53,335 nucleotides of DNA from Chitinophaga pinensis (GCA_945873755.1 CAMCEM010000006.1:1-53335), one strand, 5' to 3'; shown: positions 18,882-28,578, counted from the first letter of the stretch. The notes: generated by a model not told the origin, from the sequence alone. Program-made: numbers and translations.

Positions 18882-18889
18882 TATAGAAT

Positions 18890-18920
18890 AAAAAGGCTGT
18901 TTTAAAAAGACAGCCTTTTT
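18890..18920 (+). terminator. Terminator of carB
   Basis: Arms AAAAAGGCTGT (18890-18900) and ACAGCCTTTTT (18910-18920) form a perfect 11-bp stem ending in a T run. Confidence 0.9.
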
Positions 18921-18951
18921 ATTTGCAGTGCATCCCAACTATTTTAGAAAA

Positions 18952-18982
18952 AAAAGCCACTAAATTTTATTTAGCGGCTTTT
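18952..18982 (-). terminator. Terminator of trigger factor gene
   Basis: Arms 18952-18964 and 18970-18982 pair with a single A/C mismatch. Read on the minus strand the stem is followed by a T run (complement of the A run at 18947-18955). It lies just downstream of the tig stop codon. Confidence 0.85.
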
Positions 18983-19001
18983 ACATATATTTTAAATCAA
19001 A

Positions 19002-20384
19002 TTAATGATTGTGGTGAGAATGGTTATGTTCTTCCACAATTTTCATAAATTCATCTTTACCTACTTCTTTTTCTTCAATGGTAATTAATTCTTTTACTGC
19101 AGCATTTACTTTTGTTTTAACCGCAGCATTTATCATTTTACTTCTATAATCTTCTTTCTTTAAACTTGGCTCAATTAACTGGTTAATTAAATCTTCGTTT
19201 AATCCCGACATGGCATAGCCACCAAACATTTGCTTTGTGTATTCAATTGCAGCAGCACGAATATCAGTTTCTTCAACATTAATATTTTGTGCAGCCATTA
19301 TTTTTTCTTCCACCAAATGATTTTTTAAATAATTGGCTTCAGGTAAATAAGCAGTTTCAATATTATCAGTATTAAATTTATCAGCATATCTTTCCATCAA
19401 CCAACGTTTTAAAAACTCATCAGGTAAAGTTACATTGTGTTTAGCCACTATTGTATCCATCATATTGTGTTCCAACAAATGATCGGCTTGGCCTGTGTAA
19501 AAACCTTTAATGTCTTCTTTAACTTTAGTTTTTAATTCTTCTAAACTGGTAATATTTCCTGGACCATAAGAAGCATCAAACAACTCTTGATTTATTTCGC
19601 CTTCAAAATTGCGTTTAATATCCACTACTTCAAAACTAAAAGTTTGGTTTAAATCGGCAACACCCACTTTAGCAACACCTAAAGCATGACTCATTTCTTG
19701 TTCATCGTGGTTAAATAAAGTAAAAATATTAACTGTTGACGAAGCACCTTTACTAATTCCGGTTAATAATGCTTTTGCATCATCGTTTTTTAAAGCAGAA
19801 AGTAACATAGGAACATTATCGGCTTTTACTCCACCTTCCAAAGGCAAATTATCTTCAGCTAACTCAACTAGGTTTAAATAAACCATGTCGTTGTCTTGTT
19901 CAGCAATTGAAACATCCTCTAATTTGCCAAAACGCTTACGCATTCTAGTAATTTCTTCTTCTACTTCTGCATCGTCAACACTTACCGAATATTTTGTAAA
20001 AACATCATTTTTGGTAATGTTTAATTCAAATTCTGGAGCTACACCCAAATCAAATTTAAAAGTATAATCAATTCCTTTTTCAATTTTTTCAATCAAACTT
20101 TCTTGGTTTAAAACAGGTTCGCCCAACATGTTTATTTTATTTTCCCTAATAAAATCATACAATCCTTTTGAAGCAGCAGTATTAATTTCGTCTAATAACA
20201 AGCTAGTACCTACTTGTTTTTCAATCATTCCAACTGGAGCAGCACCAGGTCTAAATCCCGGTATATTTGCTTTTTTTCTATAATCTTTAAGCTTTTTATC
20301 GTAGCTTGGCATGTAATCGGTGCTTTGAACCTGAACAGCAATTGTTCCATTTAAAGCATCTTTTTTATCAAAAGTAACGTTCAT
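19002..20384 (-). CDS. tig: Trigger factor, ribosome-associated chaperone and peptidyl-prolyl isomerase
   Basis: 460 aa from the ATG at 20384. An ATG 30 bp further upstream would add MKIIIDKYIK, but that stretch is not part of the family and the MNVTFDK start is typical. The N-terminal ribosome-binding domain carries the signature GFRPG at residues 43-47. A central FKBP-like PPIase region and a C-terminal helical chaperone region follow. Sequence identity to the E. coli protein looks low in the PPIase part, as is usual in Bacteroidota. The C-terminus ends in a His-rich tail (EEHNHSHHNH), which may bind metal or simply be disordered. The gene stands alone between the tRNA-Leu terminator and its own terminator, facing carB tail to tail. 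Confidence 0.93.
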   Translation of the reverse strand: MNVTFDKKDALNGTIAVQVQSTDYMPSYDKKLKDYRKKANIPGFRPGAAPVGMIEKQVGTSLLLDEINTAASKGLYDFIRENKINMLGEPVLNQESLIEKIEKGIDYTFKFDLGVAPEFELNITKNDVFTKYSVSVDDAEVEEEITRMRKRFGKLEDVSIAEQDNDMVYLNLVELAEDNLPLEGGVKADNVPMLLSALKNDDAKALLTGISKGASSTVNIFTLFNHDEQEMSHALGVAKVGVADLNQTFSFEVVDIKRNFEGEINQELFDASYGPGNITSLEELKTKVKEDIKGFYTGQADHLLEHNMMDTIVAKHNVTLPDEFLKRWLMERYADKFNTDNIETAYLPEANYLKNHLVEEKIMAAQNINVEETDIRAAAIEYTKQMFGGYAMSGLNEDLINQLIEPSLKKEDYRSKMINAAVKTKVNAAVKELITIEEKEVGKDEFMKIVEEHNHSHHNH

Positions 20385-20412
20385 TTTTATGTATTTATCT
20401 ATTATTATTTTC

Positions 20413-20451
20413 AAAAAAAATAAGACTGAAATATTATTCCCAGTCTTATTT
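20413..20451 (-). terminator. Terminator of tRNA-Leu, just upstream of tig
   Basis: Arms AAATAAGACTG (20418-20428) and CAGTCTTATTT (20441-20451) form a perfect 11-bp stem. On the minus strand it is followed by a T run (A run at 20413-20420). It separates the tRNA from tig. Confidence 0.85.
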
Positions 20452-20462
20452 CAGTTATTTAG

Positions 20463-20544
20463 TGCGGATGAAGGGACTCGAACCCCCACGTCTCTCAACA
20501 CCAGATCCTAAGTCTGGCGCGGCTACCAATTACGCCACATCCGC
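20463..20544 (-). tRNA. tRNA-Leu, anticodon TAG
   Basis: 82 nt. The 7-bp acceptor stem pairs GCGGATG with CATCCGC, with discriminator A at 20463. The anticodon stem CCAGA/TCTGG encloses the loop CTTAGGA, giving anticodon UAG (Leu, CUN codons). The D-loop has GGTAG and the T-loop is TTCGAGT. An extended variable region (GTGTTGAGAGACGT) fits a class II tRNA. The CCA end is not encoded. Confidence 0.95.
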
Positions 20545-20556
20545 AAAAAAGGACTG

Positions 20557-20586
20557 CAAATGTAGATATTACACAGTAAAATACAA
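20557..20586 (-). promoter_or_regulatory. Promoter of tRNA-Leu
   Basis: On the minus strand a TTG (20584-20586) is followed after 19 bp by TACATTTG (20557-20564). This matches the Bacteroidota TTG-N19-TAnnTTTG pattern. The -7 box ends 13 bp before the mature tRNA 5' end. Confidence 0.7.
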
Positions 20587-20663
20587 GTGCATTTTTATTT
20601 AATTTTATGATATTAATTTAATTGTCAAGGGTTAGTTCGTTTTAGTTAGTTGATTTAACTATT

Positions 20664-21095
20664 TTATTTTTCCATTTTATTGCCCCAATAATACTTTCCA
20701 TAACTGCAAAAAACTTCCTCTCCAGCTTTTATTTTTTGCTTGGCTACCAAACAAATTTGTTGCTTTTGGTTAATGGTAATTTTTGCATTGTTTTTAAATT
20801 TATTTGAATTAAACCCACCTGCATCGTTGGCATATTTTGCAAAACAGTTGGAATTCACACAGTCTAAAATTTTACCATTTAGCATACTCATAAAATACAA
20901 ATTATTTCCATTTGCGGCTCTCAAATTGGCTTCTTTATTGGTTAATATTTCTCCAGTATAAATGGCAATTATTTCGTCTTTAAAAATATTTATGGCTGTA
21001 AAAAGTCCGTTGCCAGCATTTTGTATTTGCGATTGTTTAATGAATAAATAATCAGTTTCGGGAGCATCAATATTTGCTAAATTTGAGTGGCTCAT
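20664..21095 (-). CDS. Small SET-domain protein (putative protein-lysine methyltransferase)
   Basis: 143 aa, essentially a bare SET domain. Visible SET landmarks are NAGNGLFTA near residue 26, the IAIYTGE strand, NDAGG followed by NNAKI in the middle (the position of the conserved N-H/N-C region), and a C-terminal KAGEEVFCSYGKYYW with the catalytic-type tyrosine in SYG. There are no pre- or post-SET cysteine clusters. Stand-alone SET proteins of this size occur in bacteria, with substrates mostly unknown. The gene is last in a four-gene run and starts 2 bp after the trmN6 stop codon, so it is translated from the same message. A link to translation through trmN6 is possible, but only by context. 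Confidence 0.82.
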   Translation of the reverse strand: MSHSNLANIDAPETDYLFIKQSQIQNAGNGLFTAINIFKDEIIAIYTGEILTNKEANLRAANGNNLYFMSMLNGKILDCVNSNCFAKYANDAGGFNSNKFKNNAKITINQKQQICLVAKQKIKAGEEVFCSYGKYYWGNKMEK

Positions 21096-21097
21096 TT

Positions 21098-21805
21098 TTA
21101 CAAGTAAAAATCTTTAGTTAATTCAATATAGTCTTGTGTTTGAGAATTGTCCAGGTTATAAATTACAAATTCTTGGGTGTGTTCAATACAAAACTGCTTT
21201 GAAAAATTGAATACTACCCTATTTATTTCTTTATTACTTTTTGGTTTAATATTGATTGTTTGGTGGCAGAAAAAACCTTTTGCTAAAGCCAACTTTTTAA
21301 AAATTATTGCTTCGTTTAATGGAAGGATTAAAATTAAAACTCCTTTTAAAGTCAATAGTTCATAAGCCTTTTCAATTATTTCTTCAAACGATAATTCATT
21401 GTCGTGCCTAGCTTTTGCTCTTTGTAAATTTATAATACTGTGGTTATTTTTATTAATAAAGTAAGGAGGATTGGTTATAATTAAATCGTATTTTGTATTG
21501 GTTTCAAATTGTTGAACTGCTCCAAAATGAATTTTAATTTGGCTGTTAAAAGGCGAATTTTCGAAATTTTCTTTTGCTTGTTGATAAGCCAATTCATCTA
21601 TTTCAATGGCATCTATTTTTAACTCATTATTTTTTTGTGCCAACATTAATGAAATAATTCCTGTACCTGTACCAATGTCTAGCACTGTATTAGTATTTTC
21701 AACACTAGTTAAACAGGCTAATAATACGCTGTCAGTTCCCACTTTCATGGCACATTTATCCTGATTAATTAAGAACTGCTTAAATTTAAAATACTGGTTA
21801 CCCAT
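21098..21805 (-). CDS. trmN6: tRNA1(Val) (adenine-37 N6)-methyltransferase family protein
   Basis: 235 aa, the usual size for the YfiC/TrmN6 family, which methylates N6 of A37 in tRNA-Val with S-adenosylmethionine. The Rossmann SAM motif VLDIGTGTGIISLMLA is at about residue 41, an acidic IDAIEIDE strand end follows, and the N6-adenine methyltransferase motif NPPYF is at about residue 112. The N-terminal MGNQYFKFKQF with QDKCAMKVGTDS is typical of the family. It starts 3 bp after the stop of the lamin-tail gene and ends 2 bp before the SET gene, so it belongs to that operon. Confidence 0.9.
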   Translation of the reverse strand: MGNQYFKFKQFLINQDKCAMKVGTDSVLLACLTSVENTNTVLDIGTGTGIISLMLAQKNNELKIDAIEIDELAYQQAKENFENSPFNSQIKIHFGAVQQFETNTKYDLIITNPPYFINKNNHSIINLQRAKARHDNELSFEEIIEKAYELLTLKGVLILILPLNEAIIFKKLALAKGFFCHQTINIKPKSNKEINRVVFNFSKQFCIEHTQEFVIYNLDNSQTQDYIELTKDFYL

Positions 21806-21808
21806 TTA

Positions 21809-24800
21809 CTAAAAGCTGCTGCCAATTACCAATGTTTTTTTAATATTTTCGGTGCTACCATCTACATTAAAATATTCAAAATTTACAATATAAATTCCTA
21901 CTGGCAAGGCATCGTTCGAATTGCTTAAACCATTCCAAGTTATAACTCCTTCAGTTCCTAAAGGTGCATTGTTTAAAAGTGTTTTTACTAAAATTCCATT
22001 ACTATTATAAATATTTAAAGTAGCAGTATTGTTGTTTTTATTAAACTTATATGAAATATTTACTAAATCATTTACTCCATCATTGTTTGGCGAAAATACT
22101 TCGGGTTCAATGTTTAATAATTCATTGCCAATATTTACTTTTAAAAATTGAGAGTTTTTATAAGTTGGTGTTGCAAAACCACTGGTACTAGCTGCCGATG
22201 TCCAATTGTTTTTATCATTGGTAGCCCTAAAAAAATCAATGCGTTCTAAGCTAATACCTTCTTTGTTATCTATTAATGTAAAGTGCATTTTATCGTTGTA
22301 TTGTAACTCATCAAAAATGGTTTCGGGTTTTGAAAATAGTACACAAGTTCCTTCATCATCATTTAAACTAGGCATACCATTTACTTCAATAAAATTATTT
22401 TTATTAACTACGTTGTACTGTTGTTTTATAAAACTTTGATTGGTAGTAATTACATAATAACTATTGGGTAAAAGCATGTAACCATTTTGTGCCAAAGGAT
22501 AAAAATTTTCAATCAAACTGTTTGCATTTCTGTTTCCAATCCAAAGGTTTTTTACATCAATAAACTGATTGGTTTTGTTATAAATTTCAACAAAATCAAC
22601 TCCATTTGGGTTTGGATTAAAAAGTATTTCATTGATAGCAATATCATTGGTATCTGCTTGTTTGCATAAACCAAAATCAATAGGAAAATCAACAGAAATA
22701 TAATTGTTAGAACAATCTTTAGCTGAATCTAATATTAATGTATAAGGGGTGTTTTGTTTAATGCTATCGGTAAATGAAACTACCAATTGTGTTAAAAAAT
22801 CATCGTTAAAAGTGAATGAATAATCACCTAAAATACTTGGATTGAATTTAAAGTTATTTTTATTACAAACACTTAAACTATCTAAGGTTTCATTAAAAAA
22901 TAAAACTACAGAATTTGAATTAATTGGATAAATACGAGTTAGGCTAGGACTTGCGTTGTCTTTATTTATTCCATGAACTGAGTTTTTAAAGCCAATGGTT
23001 CCTCCACCTGCATTTACACTGGCTGTCCAATTACTTGCAGTGCCACATGGATTGTTTAAATCTATCATTTCTAAGCTCCAACCACCATCTGCCTTTACGT
23101 TATTATTATACCAACTTTGCTTGTATGCAACTTGGTTTATTATATTGTTGTTTTCGTTTAAAAGTACAATTTCATCATCTAAACTTAAAGTAGGTAACGA
23201 AGGCACTGATATTACATTTTTAAAAGATGAAAAAGCTGATAATTTACTATCATCGCAAAGCACAATAAAACTATCGGGATACAATTGATAATTGCCAATA
23301 TTGGTTATGCTTGAACCACTTTTAATTTTAAAATTATTTAACAATATAATATTGCTCGATCTATTGTAAAGCTCCACATATTCTGCGTTTGGCAAGGCTA
23401 CATTTTCTATTGGATTAGATGATATTTCTGAAATAATTATATCATTTTGTTGAGCAACTTTTACTGGAATAAAAGTAAAATTTATTGCAGTATTATTAGC
23501 AATTTTATTCCCTACACAATCAAAAGCGGAATCTATTTGTAATGTATAATTTTGTTTATTAATTAATGGATTAATAAAAGCGATTAAAACGGAATCGGAC
23601 TTACTGCCTTTTATATCAATAGAAGAGATGGAATTATTACTAATATTCAGTTTAACGTTTTGCATTTTAATGGAATCCATTTTTTCGTTAAATACCAAAG
23701 TTAAATTTTGATCATTGGTATAAAACCAACTTTTAATAATTGGTTTTGAAGCATCGGGTAAAAAGCTACTAAAAAAATTAACTTTTCCTGGGGTTCCTCC
23801 AACCGGACTTTCTGATGCCACCCAATTATCAATTCCTTTGCATAAAGTAAAAGGATTTATAAGCTCTAAACTCCACCCACCGTCTTTTTTAGCCATGTTA
23901 TTATACCAATTCAAATCGTATTTAATTTGATTAATAATTACATTTTTATTATCCATTAACTGAACCAAATCACCATCATTATTTAACCCTGGTAAAAACG
24001 GAACTGCTAAAGTATTTCCATACGATTTAAAAAGGTTTTCGTTAGCAGGATTTGTAATAATTACATACTCTTTGGCTTTAAGTTTATATAATGGTAATGT
24101 TGCCGAAGTTGACAAATCGTTTATTTTCCATCCTCCTATTTCTATATCAAAATTGCTTCGGTTGTAAAGCTCTATAAACTCAGCATCGGGCAAGCCATTG
24201 CTTGGCGATGGGTCGGGCATAATTTCGTTTATAACTATATCATCAATATTGGGTTTGTAAAACACAAAATTTAAAGTGGTATCAGCTAATTTATTTACAT
24301 TTAAATCGTTTATATTTTTTATACTTAAATTGTATGAGTTTCCTGAAATAAAACTAGTTTCAAAATTTAAGATTATACTTTTATTATCTCCACCAATAGC
24401 AGATTTTACTAAGGAAGGAAAAGCATTATCTAATTCAAAATTTAAAATATTTGATGCATCTAAATCATTTATAGCTTCATTAAAATTAATTTGTAAAATG
24501 CTATCGTTTACTAAAAAAAACGATTCAATTTTGGGAGAAACTGTATCAACAATTGGCTTACCTATATATACATCATCCAAATAAAAATTAGAAATATTTC
24601 CGGTAGTAAATCGGGCAAAAATGCCAGTGTACAAACTAGTTTTAAAAGTAGTGTCAAACACATTTCCCTCAAGTAAATAGTTATTTGTAGCCAAAGTATC
24701 GCTGTACAAAAACCAATTTCCAATTGAATCTCTGTTTACTTTTATATCAATAATATTATTTGTTTTAGCTACTGTTGCTGGCCTTCCTGCAATTATTCTA

Positions 24801-25207
24801 ATTCGCGATGTACCAATTTGTTTGTATAAACTTATAGTATCAGTATTGCTGGTACTTCCTCCAAACTGAACATAATACCCATTTAAGTTTCCTTTTAAAT
24901 TTGTTTGATCTGATGTTAAGTAATACCTACAAAAATTTTGAGAACTTGGACTAAAATTAAACCTAATTTTAAATTTCCACTCCGTTTCGGTTTGGATAGC
25001 ATTTTGAGTTATTAAATAAATATCTTTTGCTGTTCCAGTAGTTCCTTTACTTTGAAGTTGAAAATTAGTATTTACTTGCCAAAGGCTATCATCACCTTGC
25101 CAGGTTGGATTGTCAGAAAAATTCCCGTCATTAAAATCGTCAATAACTTGGGATTTGGAATTAATAAAAATTAAAAAAAATAACGAAAGTAAAAGTATTT
25201 TTTTCAT
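21809..25207 (-). CDS. Secreted lamin-tail-domain protein with FlgD-like C-terminal domain
   Basis: 1132 aa. The signal peptide ends near NSKSQ (about residue 19). Residues about 20-220 resemble a concanavalin-like or lectin-fold domain. Then Ig-like SbsA/Big_5-type domains (FNEAINDLDASN, FNEKMDSIKM, FNETLDSLSV) alternate with three lamin-tail domains starting near residues 322, 587 and 852 (INEIMPDP..AEFIELYN, ISEISSNP..AEYVELYN, INEILFNP..DFVEIYN). The C-terminus (from about 1032) begins EVFSPNNDGVNDL and resembles FlgD-Ig/T9SS-type tails. This lamin-tail layout is common in Bacteroidota secreted proteins, with no fixed function; nucleic-acid or carbohydrate-processing partners are often seen. 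It lies 3 bp after the pullulanase gene. Confidence 0.85.
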   Translation of the reverse strand: MKKILLLSLFFLIFINSKSQVIDDFNDGNFSDNPTWQGDDSLWQVNTNFQLQSKGTTGTAKDIYLITQNAIQTETEWKFKIRFNFSPSSQNFCRYYLTSDQTNLKGNLNGYYVQFGGSTSNTDTISLYKQIGTSRIRIIAGRPATVAKTNNIIDIKVNRDSIGNWFLYSDTLATNNYLLEGNVFDTTFKTSLYTGIFARFTTGNISNFYLDDVYIGKPIVDTVSPKIESFFLVNDSILQINFNEAINDLDASNILNFELDNAFPSLVKSAIGGDNKSIILNFETSFISGNSYNLSIKNINDLNVNKLADTTLNFVFYKPNIDDIVINEIMPDPSPSNGLPDAEFIELYNRSNFDIEIGGWKINDLSTSATLPLYKLKAKEYVIITNPANENLFKSYGNTLAVPFLPGLNNDGDLVQLMDNKNVIINQIKYDLNWYNNMAKKDGGWSLELINPFTLCKGIDNWVASESPVGGTPGKVNFFSSFLPDASKPIIKSWFYTNDQNLTLVFNEKMDSIKMQNVKLNISNNSISSIDIKGSKSDSVLIAFINPLINKQNYTLQIDSAFDCVGNKIANNTAINFTFIPVKVAQQNDIIISEISSNPIENVALPNAEYVELYNRSSNIILLNNFKIKSGSSITNIGNYQLYPDSFIVLCDDSKLSAFSSFKNVISVPSLPTLSLDDEIVLLNENNNIINQVAYKQSWYNNNVKADGGWSLEMIDLNNPCGTASNWTASVNAGGGTIGFKNSVHGINKDNASPSLTRIYPINSNSVVLFFNETLDSLSVCNKNNFKFNPSILGDYSFTFNDDFLTQLVVSFTDSIKQNTPYTLILDSAKDCSNNYISVDFPIDFGLCKQADTNDIAINEILFNPNPNGVDFVEIYNKTNQFIDVKNLWIGNRNANSLIENFYPLAQNGYMLLPNSYYVITTNQSFIKQQYNVVNKNNFIEVNGMPSLNDDEGTCVLFSKPETIFDELQYNDKMHFTLIDNKEGISLERIDFFRATNDKNNWTSAASTSGFATPTYKNSQFLKVNIGNELLNIEPEVFSPNNDGVNDLVNISYKFNKNNNTATLNIYNSNGILVKTLLNNAPLGTEGVITWNGLSNSNDALPVGIYIVNFEYFNVDGSTENIKKTLVIGSSF

Positions 25208-25210
25208 GGT

Positions 25211-27988
25211 TTATTCTTTTAGCCAAATGCAAATTCCATTTGGTTTAATTGGATTGCCAATTAAGGTTTTTTGTGTAATACCAATTAAATTTATTTCATG
25301 ACTATTTCCAACTAATTTCCACCTCCCATTTAACAAAACTTGATGGGTATCAAAACTATTGGGTTTGCTATCATTGTTTATTAAAACCAAAACCTTATTG
25401 TCAATTAAATAGCCTAACATAGCTTTGTTTTCTGGTTGAATAAATTGCACAAAGTTTTTTTCAATCAATGGTTTTTTGGTTATATCACTGTTTTCATAAA
25501 AACTTTTTTCTGCGTTTATTAATGGCTGAATAATTTGAGTTCTTAATTTTATTAATCCTTGCCAATACAATTGCATATTTTTAAAGTTACTATTTGTATA
25601 AGGTTTCAATTTTGAATTATCGGTATTTGGGGTTTTGGTTTCTCCTATATTTTCCCAAACAAATTGATTTGCTTTTCGCATATTGTAAGTATCGCGTTTG
25701 CCATGAAAATACAATTTACCACTTGGTATTTCTTTCACAATTTCTTTAAGGGGAGCCAGTCCTTTGCTTCGCATAAACTCACTTCCACCATGCATTACAA
25801 TTGGGCCAGGAGTAGTAAATAGTAAAGTTGCGGCTATTTTATAGTTTGCTTCATCTACTCCAAATCTACCATCAAAATCAACTGAACCAAATTGATCGGC
25901 CAAAGTATAATTATCATGAATATCTAAATAATTAATGGCACTGTTTATATTTTTTTGTGGGCCAAATGAGCAAGTTAATGCTTTAATAACATTTGCTCTT
26001 TCTTCAAAATTACCTCCTGCCCAACCTCTGTGTAATTTCTTATCGTTCAATTCAAAAACAGGACCTTTGTATGAATTTCTGGTGTCATCGTTAAAATAAC
26101 AAATAGGCGCTGTGTCTTTGTACCAATGCCAATTAGGATTTTTATTGTATTCAGGATCATTACTATCAATCCAAGGTTCACCGTAAATAATTATATTGGC
26201 TGGTAAAGCAGCTTTTAAAGCCAATAAAGTTTCTTTATCTGTTTGTCCTGCTAAGTCAATTCTAAAGCCATCCACTCCAAATTCATCAATAAAATGTTTG
26301 CATTGGTCAATAATCCAACGCTGCACCATATATCGGTTTTCGCTTTTGGTTTCGTTACCATATTCGCCAATGTGTTCTAAGTTTTTAGTTCGGTAATAAT
26401 ATTGTTTATCAAATGCATTAAAATGAAATAGATAATTTCTTCCATCCATGTTTTCGGCTGTATGGTTAAAAACAAAATCAACTATAACAGCAATGTTTTT
26501 ATCGTGGTACTTTTGCACCACATCCCTAAACTGATTGCGTTCTTCGCCCGGCTTTGAACCTTTTATTCGGTACCTGCTTTCAATTGCAAAACTGTGCGAT
26601 GTTCGGTAACCCCAATCGTAATTTTCGTTTGCAATTCCTTGCTCAATCATGTATTTGTCTTTACTAAAAGCTTTTTTCCATTCATCTTTTGGCCAATGCA
26701 ACATTTCCTGAACAGGCATTAAATGAACAGCGTTTATTCCTAAATTTACTAAATGATCAAAACCAATTGAATATCCTCTGGAATTAGTTAACCCATCTAC
26801 TCCCATGCCTGCAATCGTTCCTTTTAAATTTTCTTCAATAGGCAACAAGTCTGTAAAATCTTGCACATGCACTTCGTAAGCAATTACCTCTTGCATTTTA
26901 GGTATTCCATTTTTTAAGGGAGTAGCGGGAATAGTTTTAGCTGTTACCATACAAGCACCAAAACCATCGTCACTTACCCGAGCATAAGGATCACTAATGT
27001 GAACAGGATTGGTTTCATAAAATAAATTACCAGGATCGTTAAAACCATGAACGGTATAATCATACCAAACACCTTGCAAGTTTTGGTTCACTATAGTTTC
27101 CCAAACACCTTGCTCATCCATTTTAAGTTCAATAGTTGAATAAGGTGTTTTCTCATAAAATATTTCCTTACTATTAATAGGTTTGTATAAATATAATTTT
27201 ACCGAAGTTGCTCTAGGAGCAAAAACCCTAAATGCAGTTTGTTTGCCATCATCCGAAATATTTGCACCTAATTCTTTATTGCTTTTTAAGGTCTTAAACC
27301 ACTCATCGAAAGTGCAAATTGTTTTTAGTTTTAGCCTAGGAAAAGCCAAATGATAAACCCTTCTTTTATCAACTCCATCAATAGTTTTAATAATAAATTT
27401 ATATAATCCTTTTTCATTAAATGTTAAAGTATTAGTTTCTTTATTTAAAATTACATCTTCTTGTTTGTACGATATTTCTTTTATTGCAATTTTATTTCCT
27501 AAAGCATCGGTTAATTCAAAATCTTTATCTGTATACGTTGTTCCTTCGGGCAAACCCGCAAGTCTTACATAAATTTTGTTGTCATCTTCAAGCGAAGCTT
27601 TTAGCGACAAAGGTTCTACGCCTTTCATAAAAATTAAATTTCCACCTTCGGTATTAGTAGCATTTGATGGAGGGTCTAACCATTTTCCATCATCTATTCT
27701 AAATTTAAAAGGCATACTGGGTTTTATTTTTTCAAAATTTGGATTGTAAATTTTAAGTGTCCAAACGTTTCCCATTTGTCTTTTCATGGTCCAGTTTAAA
27801 TCTGTCATGTCGTTGCTCCAACTTCTAAAAGCACCTGTAAGTACAACAATTTTCTTTACTTGAAGATTGTAATCATTTTCATTAAAAATAAATGTAGTTG
27901 TATCGTTTTTATGCGCATAACCATTGGGTTGTGCCATTAGCAAAATTGGAAACAAAATATAAATAAAAATAGCACTTATTTTTTTCAT
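25211..27988 (-). CDS. pulA: Secreted type I pullulanase (GH13)
   Basis: 925 aa with a signal peptide ending at LLMAQ (about residue 20), so it acts outside the cytoplasm. It hydrolyses alpha-1,6 branch links in pullulan, starch or glycogen. After the signal comes a starch-binding-like beta domain (about 25-115) and a CBM48-like domain (about 240-340). The catalytic barrel shows the pullulanase signature YDWGY (about 458) and the four GH13 regions: DFVFNH (about 503), GFRIDLAG with the nucleophile Asp (about 572), GEPW with the acid Glu (about 602), and YLDIHDN (about 688). Type I pullulanases carry YNWGYDP here; the YDWGYRT variant is a small departure. It is the first gene of a four-gene minus-strand run with 2-3-bp gaps, and diverges from the GtrA-like gene across 54 bp. 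Confidence 0.92.
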   Translation of the reverse strand: MKKISAIFIYILFPILLMAQPNGYAHKNDTTTFIFNENDYNLQVKKIVVLTGAFRSWSNDMTDLNWTMKRQMGNVWTLKIYNPNFEKIKPSMPFKFRIDDGKWLDPPSNATNTEGGNLIFMKGVEPLSLKASLEDDNKIYVRLAGLPEGTTYTDKDFELTDALGNKIAIKEISYKQEDVILNKETNTLTFNEKGLYKFIIKTIDGVDKRRVYHLAFPRLKLKTICTFDEWFKTLKSNKELGANISDDGKQTAFRVFAPRATSVKLYLYKPINSKEIFYEKTPYSTIELKMDEQGVWETIVNQNLQGVWYDYTVHGFNDPGNLFYETNPVHISDPYARVSDDGFGACMVTAKTIPATPLKNGIPKMQEVIAYEVHVQDFTDLLPIEENLKGTIAGMGVDGLTNSRGYSIGFDHLVNLGINAVHLMPVQEMLHWPKDEWKKAFSKDKYMIEQGIANENYDWGYRTSHSFAIESRYRIKGSKPGEERNQFRDVVQKYHDKNIAVIVDFVFNHTAENMDGRNYLFHFNAFDKQYYYRTKNLEHIGEYGNETKSENRYMVQRWIIDQCKHFIDEFGVDGFRIDLAGQTDKETLLALKAALPANIIIYGEPWIDSNDPEYNKNPNWHWYKDTAPICYFNDDTRNSYKGPVFELNDKKLHRGWAGGNFEERANVIKALTCSFGPQKNINSAINYLDIHDNYTLADQFGSVDFDGRFGVDEANYKIAATLLFTTPGPIVMHGGSEFMRSKGLAPLKEIVKEIPSGKLYFHGKRDTYNMRKANQFVWENIGETKTPNTDNSKLKPYTNSNFKNMQLYWQGLIKLRTQIIQPLINAEKSFYENSDITKKPLIEKNFVQFIQPENKAMLGYLIDNKVLVLINNDSKPNSFDTHQVLLNGRWKLVGNSHEINLIGITQKTLIGNPIKPNGICIWLKE

Positions 27989-28021
27989 AGGGACGAAAAT
28001 CGTTAATTTATTTAATATTAA

Positions 28022-28029
28022 TATATTTG
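28022..28029 (+). promoter_or_regulatory. Putative -7 box (TATATTTG) for the GtrA-like gene
   Basis: Exact TAnnTTTG match 13 bp before the ATG at 28043, within the short divergent region shared with the pullulanase gene. No convincing -33 TTG is visible. Confidence 0.45.
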
Positions 28030-28042
28030 CCCTGCAAAAAAA

Positions 28043-28561
28043 ATGATTTTAGGTCCAATAAAAAAATTGCGTAAATGGTTCGCACAATATCCAACAGCCA
28101 AAAAATTTGTTAAATTTGGTATAGTTGGTACTTCTAGCACGCTAGTAAGTTTATTAGTATTTTGGCTGCTTTCGTTGCAGTTTCCAGCGTTAAACTTACT
28201 TACTAAAGCAGTAGGTTGGGTAATGGGATTTTTTGTGGGATTTACTTTAAATAAATTTTGGACTTATGTAGACCAAACAGACGATGGTGAAAAATATTTA
28301 ATAAAATACATCGCGGTTTATGCAGTTACATTTTTTTTATATTTAGGCATTAACTTGCTTTGCGATCATTTTATTTTCCCTAATATTTATATTGCAAATA
28401 TTGCAGAATCGTTTGGTTGGCAGCTTACTTCGGTATGGTTAAATAATAATGGACCTTTGGTTTCAAACATTATTGCCATATTATTAAATGTAATTTTAAA
28501 CTTTATTGGCACCAATTATTTGGTATTTAAAGTACCTGAGCCAGACAAAATTTTTGAATAA
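28043..28561 (+). CDS. GtrA-like family membrane protein
   Basis: 172 aa with four predicted membrane helices (about 30-48, 55-75, 95-115 and 135-160). Family marks are KFVKFGIVGTSSTLVS in helix 1, GFTLNKFWTY after helix 2, and LNFIGTNYLVFK after helix 4. GtrA-like proteins are thought to move or present polyprenyl-linked sugars across the membrane for cell-envelope glycan synthesis, though most family members are not characterised. It starts at ATG after an A-rich leader. It diverges from the pullulanase gene and faces menC tail to tail, so it seems to be monocistronic. Confidence 0.88.
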   Translation: MILGPIKKLRKWFAQYPTAKKFVKFGIVGTSSTLVSLLVFWLLSLQFPALNLLTKAVGWVMGFFVGFTLNKFWTYVDQTDDGEKYLIKYIAVYAVTFFLYLGINLLCDHFIFPNIYIANIAESFGWQLTSVWLNNNGPLVSNIIAILLNVILNFIGTNYLVFKVPEPDKIFE

Positions 28562-28578
28562 ATAACTAAGCCAACCTT

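Noticed and set aside
20385..20414. Ten-residue N-terminal extension of trigger factor
   Set aside because: It overlaps the end of the tRNA-Leu terminator, is not part of the family, and MNVTFDK is the conserved start.
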